Of a stretch of 21,891 nucleotides of DNA, positions 1-5,337 are shown in pieces; the stretch's first letter is position 1; the number at the start of each line of letters is the position of its first letter. Below the pieces are notes generated by a model that was not told the origin of the DNA, ran no database searches, and worked only from the letters and a program-made list of their open reading frames with translations. Both the position numbers and the translations under genes were made by a program. Origin of the DNA: Desulfurococcales archaeon (lineage in GTDB: Archaea; Thermoproteota; Thermoprotei_A; Sulfolobales; Desulfurococcaceae); contig JAMOPC010000034.1 of NCBI GenBank assembly GCA_027064845.1, positions 1 through 21,891 of the forward strand, read 5' to 3'.

Positions 1-182
1 TCCGGGTACTCGAATCCCCTCTTAGCAGCGTCTATTTGGTCATGTGGGACGGTTACATAGAAGAAAAAATCGTCTCTCTTACGAAGAATATAGTTTATAA
101 CGTTTCTTTGTACATGGTAACCACTATCTGCCCAAATATTTTTCGAGTTACTAATATTGATATAGTTGAATACTCGTATCAT
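1..182 (-). CDS. Partial CDS at left edge, N-terminal fragment (possibly glycosyltransferase-like)
   Basis: An open minus-strand frame starts at an ATG at 182-180 and runs off the window after about 60 codons. It overlaps the last 32 nt of the SpeD gene in another frame. A weak ribosome site (GTGGCGAT) lies just upstream of the ATG. The visible protein begins MIRVFNYINIS, then a helical stretch, then a basic turn (RKRDD) followed by FFFYVTVPHDQ. A strand-helix-strand start of this kind, with a His-containing loop, is reminiscent of the N-terminal Rossmann half of GT4/GT1 glycosyltransferases. That is a resemblance only: catalytic motifs would lie outside the window. Being open to the edge, close-packed and co-directional with the operon supports a real gene. 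The function is not established. Confidence 0.5.
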   Translation of the reverse strand, partial: MIRVFNYINISNSKNIWADSGYHVQRNVINYILRKRDDFFFYVTVPHDQIDAAKRGFEYP

Positions 183-534
183 GTTTATCGCCACGCACAA
201 GTATTCTTACCAACATCTTTTTAGGAGAATATTTTTCCCTAATGAGTGGCACCGTTTTTTCTGGATAAGTATTACCACATGTATAAACATCTATACCAAA
301 ATAGTTTTCTTCTGGCCAAGTATGGATAACTATGTGGCTCTCAGCAACAATACCAATGACCGTAAGACCTTGAGATTCATATTTATTAACAACTATTTTA
401 ACTAATCGGGCACCGGAAACTTCAACTAGGTCCAACAATAGTTCCAATAATTCATCTTTATTATCTAAGTCAATATTTTGTGGTTCCCAAATATCCATTA
501 TAACATGTTTAGCTCTAGGATTCACTTTAACCAC
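151..534 (-). CDS. speD: SpeD-family pyruvoyl-dependent decarboxylase (S-adenosylmethionine or arginine decarboxylase proenzyme)
   Basis: A class-Ib AdoMet decarboxylase-type proenzyme of 127 aa, the usual length of archaeal and bacterial SpeD. The family self-cleaves at a Glu-Ser bond to make a pyruvoyl cofactor, then decarboxylates S-adenosylmethionine for spermidine synthesis; some archaeal members decarboxylate arginine instead. The core motif is present: AESHIVIHTWPE holds the cleavage Ser66 and the proton donor His71, and VDYTCG-like IDVYTCG holds the catalytic Cys86. The spacing S-H-C (+5, +20) is that of characterised enzymes, so the protein should be active. Substrate cannot be read from the sequence. 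The start is GTG at 534, or GTG at 525 (Val4); it overlaps the methyltransferase end by 13 nt, so the two are translationally coupled. No spermidine synthase is seen in the window. A polyamine enzyme in a replication operon is unusual. Confidence 0.92.
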   Translation of the reverse strand: MVKVNPRAKHVIMDIWEPQNIDLDNKDELLELLLDLVEVSGARLVKIVVNKYESQGLTVIGIVAESHIVIHTWPEENYFGIDVYTCGNTYPEKTVPLIREKYSPKKMLVRILVRGDKHDTSIQLYQY

Positions 535-1133
535 TTCCCAAGTGTTTTCTCAGTATCAATCTTTTCTAGGAAAAATATTTCACTACTCTTCTTTTTAGCC
601 AATATTCTAAACAGACCACTTGATTCTATAAAACTTTTCCATTGATTAAATGTCCACTTGGTAACATGTGTTGGATCAGCTTCTAGGTGATCTGGCTTGA
701 CGTCTAAAGTAGTAACACCTATTACAGCGTATTTTTTCGTGATCCTATAAATTTCCCTTAGTATTTTCATGTTTTCCTCTGGTCCATAATGTTCTAGTAT
801 ATAGCGACAAATAACTAGGTCAAAAAACTTGTCCGGGAACTCTGTTTTACGTATATCACCCTTAAGAATGTGGATATTTTTCGGCAAAGAACCATAACGT
901 TGTACTATGGAACTAATAGATTTCTTAACAGCATAATCCGATATATCAATAAAATAAACATCATCACCACGTTCCACAAATACGCCAATGTGTTTCGGCA
1001 AAGGAGCTCCAACAACGAGTATTCTCATTGGCGGAACTAGGTACTTCCAGAACCACCCTATAGGTCTCCACGGCATATAGTCTAGGGCACCGAATTCTTC
1101 TTGATACTCTTTACCGAACCTCTCTTCTTCCAT
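522..1133 (-). CDS. Class I SAM-dependent methyltransferase
   Basis: A Rossmann-fold methyltransferase of the Methyltransf_11 type, 203 aa. Motif I is ILVVGAPLPKH, a looser form of the Gly-rich SAM loop. The acidic strand-2 motif is FIDIS, the adenine-contact region is ILKGDIR, and motif IV is FDLVICRYILEHYGPEEN, the VLEH-type signature of small-molecule or lipid methyltransferases, followed by a LREIYRITKKYAVIG strand. The frame is open from a TTG at 1145, but GGTGAT lies 4 nt before the ATG at 1133, so I chose 1133. It lies between PCNA and SpeD. SAM as a shared substrate with SpeD is a tempting link but unproven. The substrate (nucleic acid, protein, lipid or glycan) cannot be told; there is no DPPY-type DNA amino-methylase motif. 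Confidence 0.85.
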   Translation of the reverse strand: MEEERFGKEYQEEFGALDYMPWRPIGWFWKYLVPPMRILVVGAPLPKHIGVFVERGDDVYFIDISDYAVKKSISSIVQRYGSLPKNIHILKGDIRKTEFPDKFFDLVICRYILEHYGPEENMKILREIYRITKKYAVIGVTTLDVKPDHLEADPTHVTKWTFNQWKSFIESSGLFRILAKKKSSEIFFLEKIDTEKTLGKWLK

Positions 1134-1189
1134 TCTTATCACCAAAAACGGTTACATTATATAGGTAAAAAAGAAGTTTGGAATTAAAT

Positions 1190-1936
1190 TTATTCGACCT
1201 CAGTAGTTACTAGGTAAGTTATCTTATATTCATCGGTTACCCTGCTAAAGAGGATTGGTCCGTTTTTCACAAATCCTAACCATATTGGGTCGGAACCATA
1301 TATTCCCGATATCCTGTTTATAATATCATAGTCTAAGATTGCTTCACCAGAGGCTTCCTCATTAGTTACCTTCTTAGTATATGGTAATGGTTTCTCATAA
1401 GTCATTATCGGCTCCTTATATACTAATATAACTTTATCTGGCGAGTATTGGAACTTTAGTTTCTCAGTCTTTGCCGTTTTTAAATCGGAAGCCAACACTA
1501 GGAAAGATATTGCCGGCACGGCTTTTTGAGAGAATATACCATATTCCTTATCAACTAGGTCAACATTTTCAAGGTATTTAACTTCTGCCATAGACGGCAT
1601 GGCAATACTTAGTTTTTCACCCTTAGAACCCTTTATAACTATATTGTTAGACTCAATACTCACCGTTACCGTGGGATCACCCTTGAACCCGGTCTTCAGC
1701 ATTTGTATCAAATCAGTTACTGGAAATATTATTGTTCCCTCACCGGTGATTTCACTAAATAGATTAGAGTTTATCTTGGCTATTACAGCAAGGGTCTCAG
1801 TTGGGTCCATCTGTATTACTTTTGCACCTTCCTGTGTTATGTCCATCCTAATATATCCTATGTATGGCTTAGTTACTCTGGTCAGACTTAAAAACTTTAA
1901 TAGTTTTAATAAATTAGTCGGGTTTATTTGGAACAT
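1190..1936 (-). CDS. pcn: DNA polymerase sliding clamp (PCNA)
   Basis: A PCNA-family sliding clamp, 248 aa, the usual family length. The C-terminal signature ILFSRVTDEYKITYLVTTEVE-like block (a KITYLV strand ending in EVE) matches the archaeal PCNA C-terminus. The two-domain repeat is visible: an N-terminal half with MDPTETLAVIAKI and the strand-turn VTDLIQMLK, and an interdomain connector around residues 115-130. It would encircle DNA as a ring and tether the polymerase, nucleases and the XPF-type enzyme. The frame opens at an ATG at 1948, but GGTGAAA sits directly before the ATG at 1936 (MFQINPTNLL), so I prefer the latter. It is divergent from cellular PCNA, as expected for a viral copy. 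Whether it forms a homotrimer or joins host PCNA subunits cannot be seen. A TATA-like site lies 24 bp upstream. Confidence 0.9.
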   Translation of the reverse strand: MFQINPTNLLKLLKFLSLTRVTKPYIGYIRMDITQEGAKVIQMDPTETLAVIAKINSNLFSEITGEGTIIFPVTDLIQMLKTGFKGDPTVTVSIESNNIVIKGSKGEKLSIAMPSMAEVKYLENVDLVDKEYGIFSQKAVPAISFLVLASDLKTAKTEKLKFQYSPDKVILVYKEPIMTYEKPLPYTKKVTNEEASGEAILDYDIINRISGIYGSDPIWLGFVKNGPILFSRVTDEYKITYLVTTEVE

Positions 1937-1952
1937 GTTTTCACCCATCCAA

Positions 1953-1965
1953 TACTATATATAGG
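1953..1965 (-). promoter_or_regulatory. TATA-like element before PCNA
   Basis: The minus strand reads CTATATATAG centred at about 1960, in the 57-nt gap between the Sak4-like gene and PCNA. This is 24 bp before the preferred PCNA start at 1936. A second TATA-like run lies at 1979-1992. The gene may therefore have its own promoter inside the operon. AT-rich gaps give such matches by chance, so this is tentative. Confidence 0.35.
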
Positions 1966-1993
1966 GAATAAGGGGTAAGGTATATAAAAAACA

Positions 1994-3208
1994 TTATAGG
2001 TTCCACCTAATCTGTTTACCAAATGGCTTATTAGTAACATCGTAGGTCTCGCCAGTCGGTATAATATCGTCAAACTTGCTAGTTATGACTTTAACATAGA
2101 ATACTTTATCAAAACTATTATAGACCGTCTGCAATACAACATCGGCTTCAAACATTATTATATCTATCCACTTAGGCATTTCTTTTCTGGCAACAAGTTC
2201 TCCCTCAGCAATTACTTCCTCATAAGTCGTATAGGTAGTATAGATTATTCCACGCTTAGCAATACCAAGGGCCCTATTGTGGATATCTCTTAACAAGTAT
2301 TTCCTCTCTTTCCAGACATTGAGGTTCCTAATGCCCTGGAACGGTTTTAGTCCGTGCCTGTACCTCATAACTAGTTCCAGTATCTGTTCCAGTATCTCGG
2401 TATTATCAATAACTATCCAGTCTGGCTTTACTTTTTTCTCCACATAATCCAATATTTTCATAATATAATGATAAGTCTTTTCAGCATACTTAGTGGCAAC
2501 TTTTGGGTCCCACCTCATATACTTTACAGCATCAAAAACTATAATATTGCCAGGGTTCTTATAGAATCTCTTCTTAATTGGCGCTGTTTTCCTATCAAAA
2601 GATAATGCAACCACTTTGCCGGGAAAGCTTAGGGCAGTAACTGTTTTACCGGTGCCCTTGTCTCCGAAAATCACTACTACCATTTTCTCTGTTTCTTCAC
2701 CAATGTCCTCTTCTATTTCTATGTCCTCCAATTCCTCGGCTGGCATAGTGAATTCTTTTTCGGCCTCGTCTATTTCTTCTTCCTCAGGCTCTGGCTTCTT
2801 GACCTTAGCAATAATTTCGGTCGGAGAAACTTTTTCGGGTTCCTTAGATTCTTTCTTTGCCTCTTTTTCTTTGGTTCCAGTGGTCTCTTCAGTAGTTTCC
2901 ATTGTTTTCTCGGCTTGCTTCTTGGGCTTAGGCAACGGTAACTCGATTTCTGGTTCTTCTAGTGGCACCTCTAATGGTTCCTTAACTTTCTTGGCTTCAG
3001 GCTTCTTGGGTTCTTCTTTTTTCTCTTCCTTTTTCTTTTCGCTCTCTTTCTTAGTAGGTATTGGCGCCTTTATGGGTATGTCAATTTTTATTCCCGGCCC
3101 TGTTTTGGTCTCCTTAGTTTCTTTTTTCTTTTCTTCCTTCTTAGTGACCTTCTTTTTCTCCATCAAACTGATTATTTCGTTTGTTAATGAAGATATATCT
3201 AGACTCAT
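1994..3208 (-). CDS. Sak4-like RecA-fold ATPase with Lys/Glu-rich N-terminal extension
   Basis: A P-loop ATPase of 404 aa in two parts. Residues 1-175 are low complexity, dominated by Lys and Glu with Pro and Thr, probably disordered. Residues 176-404 form a compact RecA-like core: Walker A GDKGTGKT (about 182-189), VVALSFDRK strand, and Walker B WIVIDNTE (about 264-271), followed by a region that recalls phage nucleotide-binding proteins (AAA_24/Sak4). Sak4 proteins are RecA-core recombinases that act with a single-strand binding protein in phage annealing and recombination. The start ATG at 3208 is fixed by a perfect GAGGTGA 5 nt upstream; the GTG at 3217 lies inside that site. It begins 10 nt after the stop of the 303-aa gene. 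Assignment to Sak4 rests on the motif order and the surrounding core; other small RecA-fold ATPases remain possible. Confidence 0.75.
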   Translation of the reverse strand: MSLDISSLTNEIISLMEKKKVTKKEEKKKETKETKTGPGIKIDIPIKAPIPTKKESEKKKEEKKEEPKKPEAKKVKEPLEVPLEEPEIELPLPKPKKQAEKTMETTEETTGTKEKEAKKESKEPEKVSPTEIIAKVKKPEPEEEEIDEAEKEFTMPAEELEDIEIEEDIGEETEKMVVVIFGDKGTGKTVTALSFPGKVVALSFDRKTAPIKKRFYKNPGNIIVFDAVKYMRWDPKVATKYAEKTYHYIMKILDYVEKKVKPDWIVIDNTEILEQILELVMRYRHGLKPFQGIRNLNVWKERKYLLRDIHNRALGIAKRGIIYTTYTTYEEVIAEGELVARKEMPKWIDIIMFEADVVLQTVYNSFDKVFYVKVITSKFDDIIPTGETYDVTNKPFGKQIRWNL

Positions 3209-3218
3209 AGTATTCACC

Positions 3219-4130
3219 TCACTCTAGTTGTTCTGGCAAAGGTATTCCATGAATAGGAATAACCCATAGTGCATTCATTGAGGCCCGACCATCTTCTTCA
3301 TTATATGTTACTGGGCCATAGAAAAATAATTCTGAGTCCACATCCCATTTCAATAACCTATACGGCACCCATACCGTCATTTCACTAGGTATAACATAGC
3401 CTTCATCGTCAACCTCGTCCTTTACACCGACCGAGTCATCGGAAATAATATAAAAGGCATACCTAGTACCGTCGGTCCTCTGGCCAGAGTGGTACCTCAA
3501 AACAAAACCATATATGCCCCTAATATCTAGTTCGTCAACATAATTAGTGCCTTCCTTTGTTCTAGAAACATATTTCCTAACGTCCCTGAGCTTGAAAATC
3601 TTCATACCAAAACTTTTCTTTAAGAACTCAATAATAACTTCTGGCCTATCATCTAGTTTCTGTATTTCTTCCATCTTAGTATCATTGGTTGCAAAATATA
3701 GGCTCTTATCTTTAGACTCATAAAGGTTTATCTTATATATTCTAAATGGCACCACTTCATCCAATAACCTAGTCGCGGCATCCCTGCAAATAATGAGTCT
3801 AGGATACCAATTGTCCTCGGTCCTCAGTAACCCGACCATCCTGCCGATAGGTACTCCTTTTTTACTTATCTTAGTATCAATAATGCCAATCGGTATGAAT
3901 TGGAACTCCTTAGTAGGCATCCTCAATTGTCGAGCTAACCTAACGGCGACCAATCTGGCGGCATATATTAGCCTTACCTTATCGTCCTCAAAGGCTTCTG
4001 GACTGAGTTCTTTATACTTAGCAGATATTTGGGACATCAAGTAGTCCTTATTATAGCCAACTTCTAATAATTCCTTATATATTCTCTTAGCCTGCGAAGG
4101 CAATAATTCGAGTAGTTCCTCAAAATTCAT
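3219..4130 (-). CDS. Unknown 303-aa protein, possible OB-fold single-strand DNA-binding protein
   Basis: I do not recognise this family. The protein has a helical N-terminus (1-70) and then a mainly beta body. Two stretches look like OB-fold strands: IPIGIIDTKISKKGVPIGRMVGLL (about 78-101) and, near 215-235, a Gly-rich RYHSGQRTDGTRYAFYIISDDS block that resembles the G-x-V...F-x-I-x-D-x-T pattern of SSB/RPA domains. It is translationally coupled (ATGA overlap) to the AbrB-like gene upstream, and the Sak4-like gene follows after 10 nt. Phage Sak4 genes commonly sit beside their SSB, so an SSB role is a reasonable inference. There are no transmembrane segments or zinc motifs. A structural role cannot be excluded. 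Confidence 0.65.
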   Translation of the reverse strand: MNFEELLELLPSQAKRIYKELLEVGYNKDYLMSQISAKYKELSPEAFEDDKVRLIYAARLVAVRLARQLRMPTKEFQFIPIGIIDTKISKKGVPIGRMVGLLRTEDNWYPRLIICRDAATRLLDEVVPFRIYKINLYESKDKSLYFATNDTKMEEIQKLDDRPEVIIEFLKKSFGMKIFKLRDVRKYVSRTKEGTNYVDELDIRGIYGFVLRYHSGQRTDGTRYAFYIISDDSVGVKDEVDDEGYVIPSEMTVWVPYRLLKWDVDSELFFYGPVTYNEEDGRASMNALWVIPIHGIPLPEQLE

Positions 4131-4309
4131 TGCGGGACAACTCCTTCAACTATTTTCTTTAGGACATCAATTATTTTTGGCTCGTCGGTTATTAATAAGT
4201 GATACTCACTATATGGCCTCAATAACCCGTTATCAATAAAAGACTTTGGCACCCGGATATAATAGGATGACCCGGATCTCCGTATCTTCCTCTTTAACAA
4301 AATTCGCAT
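4127..4309 (-). CDS. Small AbrB/SpoVT-like swapped-hairpin DNA-binding protein
   Basis: A 60-aa basic protein whose first 35 residues read KRKIRRSGSSYYIRVPKSFIDNG, the usual start of an AbrB/MazE swapped-hairpin beta barrel (K-v-x-x-x-G-S-x-y-v-x-I-P-k-x-x). Such dimers bind palindromic or AT-rich DNA and often autoregulate. It is the first gene of the left operon, next to the palindrome-rich 1-kb region, so that region is an obvious candidate for its binding sites (inference). The start ATG at 4309 is preceded by GGTGAG 4-5 nt upstream and by a TATA box near 4368. The 4-nt ATGA overlap with the next gene marks coupling. No toxin partner is adjacent, so an antitoxin role is less likely. Confidence 0.7.
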   Translation of the reverse strand: MRILLKRKIRRSGSSYYIRVPKSFIDNGLLRPYSEYHLLITDEPKIIDVLKKIVEGVVPQ

Positions 4310-4362
4310 CCCTACTCACCTTTTGCCTGGACAAAAGTAATCAATATAGGAAAATATATCTC

Positions 4363-4379
4363 CACATATATAAACCTTT
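4363..4379 (-). promoter_or_regulatory. Promoter of the left minus-strand operon (BRE/TATA)
   Basis: On the minus strand the sequence reads AAAGGTTTATATATG, a purine-rich BRE followed by a good archaeal TATA box centred at about 4368. A transcript starting about 25 bp further would begin near 4343 and carry a leader of about 34 nt with GGTGAG before the AbrB-like start at 4309. It would drive the whole left operon. Confidence 0.55.
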
Positions 4380-4401
4380 ATACAGGAAGAAATAAATCAA
4401 A

Positions 4402-4424
4402 ACCAATACGAAGGACCAATACGA
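4402..4424. repeat. Short tandem direct repeat (ACCAATACGA x2)
   Basis: ACCAATACGA occurs at 4402-4411 and 4415-4424, 13 bp apart. Two further CCAATAG words follow at about 4456 and 4486, so a CCAATA motif is used four times in 90 bp just outside the left operon promoter. It may be a protein-binding cluster. Confidence 0.5.
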
Positions 4425-4564
4425 GAGCCGGAATTTTTTCTCGGACACCGGGTGCCCAATAGAGAAAGAAATGCGAAAAAATTAGCCAATAGAAAACCTA
4501 TATTGGAAAAATCAAAAATTTTTTACAAAATTCTTTCTCGGACCATTGCGTCTCCGGCAACCGG

Positions 4565-4580
4565 TGGAACCCGGGTTCCA
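4565..4580. repeat. 16-bp perfect GC-rich palindrome
   Basis: TGGAACCCGGGTTCCA is perfectly self-complementary, centred between 4572 and 4573. It is GC-rich in an AT-rich background and lies 9 bp before an AT-only 16-bp palindrome. Likely a dimer-binding site or cruciform element. Confidence 0.7.
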
Positions 4581-4588
4581 GGAAACAC

Positions 4589-4604
4589 TTTATAATATTA
4601 TAAA
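4589..4604. repeat. 16-bp perfect AT-only palindrome
   Basis: TTTATAATATTATAAA is perfectly self-complementary. A 7-bp inverted repeat with a 1-nt centre (TATAATA-G-TATTATA, 4611-4625) follows directly. Could be a bidirectional TATA element, an easily melted origin segment, or a dimer-binding site. Confidence 0.65.
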
Positions 4605-4673
4605 ACTCAATATAATAGTATTATACGCCAAATGTTACCAAGTACGCTGTTTTATGGGAAATATTACTGTATA

Positions 4674-4723
4674 ATGGTAAAATAAAGTGTTCAGGAACCT
4701 GAACAGTTTTATATGGTAAAATA
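4674..4723. repeat. Inverted repeat between two copies of ATGGTAAAATA
   Basis: ATGGTAAAATA occurs at 4674-4684 and 4713-4723 (39-bp period). Between them lies an 8-bp inverted repeat with a 2-nt centre, TGTTCAGG-AA-CCTGAACA, at 4688-4705. The arrangement resembles a compound operator. Confidence 0.55.
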
Positions 4724-4930
4724 CTAATTTATATGGGTTAAGAAAGTGTTTAATGGGTTGAAACAGTGAATCAAGGAGTGAACGGCGGCGAACATTGTTG
4801 TTCCAAATAACCGTCCTCCAATTAACCAATTAAATATATATCTCTACTAATTTCTATATATTTCTATAGTGTTAGAATATTACTTTTTTCGCAGTTTAGA
4901 GAAAGAAATAAAGAGAAAAAAATCGTCATG

Positions 4931-5025
4931 GAACCGCATTGGTTCGCGGATTTTTTTCTCTATTGGGAGAGAAAAAAATCGCTGGATCTGGTTCCTGCAC
5001 GCTGGTTTCGCTGCCGGGTCCAGCG
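4931..5025 (+). ncRNA. Candidate structured RNA or cruciform cluster (three consecutive hairpins)
   Basis: Three stems follow one another: GAACC/GGTTC (4931-4945, 5-nt loop); a 13-bp perfect stem 4949-4961/4968-4980 with loop ATTGGG; and a 13-pair stem 4980-4992/5013-5025 that includes three G-U pairs if read as plus-strand RNA. The last stem sits in a GC-rich island (4981-5030: 34 of 50 bases G or C) unlike the surroundings. In AT-rich thermophiles such islands often mark structured RNAs. It does not fit a tRNA. It may instead act as DNA in an origin. No promoter was identified. Confidence 0.35.
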
Positions 5026-5030
5026 GCTCG

Positions 5031-5100
5031 TATAGTATATTTGGTGAGTGGTGTATATATTTTGGTTTGGGTGTATATATTTTGGTAGGTGGATATATAT
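5031..5100. repeat. 20-bp iteron array, no C on the plus strand from 5041
   Basis: GTGTATATATTTTGGTTTGG (5051-5070) is repeated at 5071-5090 with 3 changes at its end. A degenerate unit precedes it (5031-5050, TATAGTATATTTGGTGAGTG) and a partial one follows (GGATATATAT, 5091-5100). The 20-bp period is close to two helical turns. G/T-rich, AT-melting iterons of this kind suit initiator binding and duplex opening. Confidence 0.65.
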
Positions 5101-5125
5101 GTGTCTGATTTGACTTTCTGGACAC

Positions 5126-5147
5126 TGTCAAATGGAAGCGTTTGACA
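5126..5147. repeat. 7-bp inverted repeat TGTCAAA/TTTGACA
   Basis: The arms at 5126-5132 and 5141-5147 are separated by 8 nt. A 10-bp palindrome CTCAGCTGAG (5158-5167) lies 10 bp further on. Both sit between the iterons and the end of the DUF3987-like gene. Confidence 0.45.
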
Positions 5148-5304
5148 CCAATTGGGACTCAGCTGAGGAACGTTTGCTTCAGGTGGAGGACAGGCATTGT
5201 CCGGCTTACTTGTAAAGTTTTGTTAGTTCCTAATTAGGTGATTAATTATTCTTGTTGGTTTTTGTAAGTCGGTAGGAAAGGATGGTTTGGGAAAAGTGTT
5301 TTGT

Positions 5305-5322
5305 ATATATACATGTATATAT
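5305..5322. repeat. 18-bp perfect palindrome ATATATACATGTATATAT
   Basis: Perfectly self-complementary around ACATGT, 16 bp beyond the stop of the minus-strand DUF3987-like gene. It could be an operator, an origin element, or part of a terminator region for that gene. Confidence 0.6.
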
Positions 5323-5337
5323 TTTGATTACTTCAAT

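Larger units (their letters stand above)
4310..5337. other. Gene-less 1-kb region rich in palindromes and iterons, candidate replication origin
   Basis: No frame here has convincing coding character: the longest (64-83 aa) lack ribosome sites and match no pattern I know. Instead the stretch holds 16-bp and 18-bp perfect palindromes, several hairpins, direct repeats, a GC-rich island at 4980-5030, and a 20-bp iteron array. Hand counts on the plus strand show skew changing across it: lines 3241-3480 have G 37 and C 65, whereas 5041-5340 have G 79 and C 28; 5041-5100 has 19 G and no C. Both flanking operons are on the minus strand, so gene direction does not explain this. An origin, or a major regulatory or packaging region, is inferred. 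Confidence 0.55.

Noticed and set aside
2616..3227. 203-aa Ser-rich plus-strand frame opposite the Sak4-like gene
   Set aside because: It is the antisense of the Lys/Glu-rich coding region (CTT/TTC runs give Ser and Phe), with no ribosome site; the minus-strand gene is well supported.
4520..5030. tRNA gene in the GC-rich islands
   Set aside because: No cloverleaf, no GGTTC-R-A T-loop with matching acceptor stem and no CCA-compatible end could be drawn.
5031..5100. CRISPR array
   Set aside because: The units are contiguous 20-bp repeats without unique spacers of 30-45 bp, and no cas operon is nearby.
4635..5131. Open frames of 64-83 aa in the gene-less region
   Set aside because: They lack GGTGA-type ribosome sites, have erratic composition and overlap the palindromes and iterons on both strands. 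Treated as chance frames.
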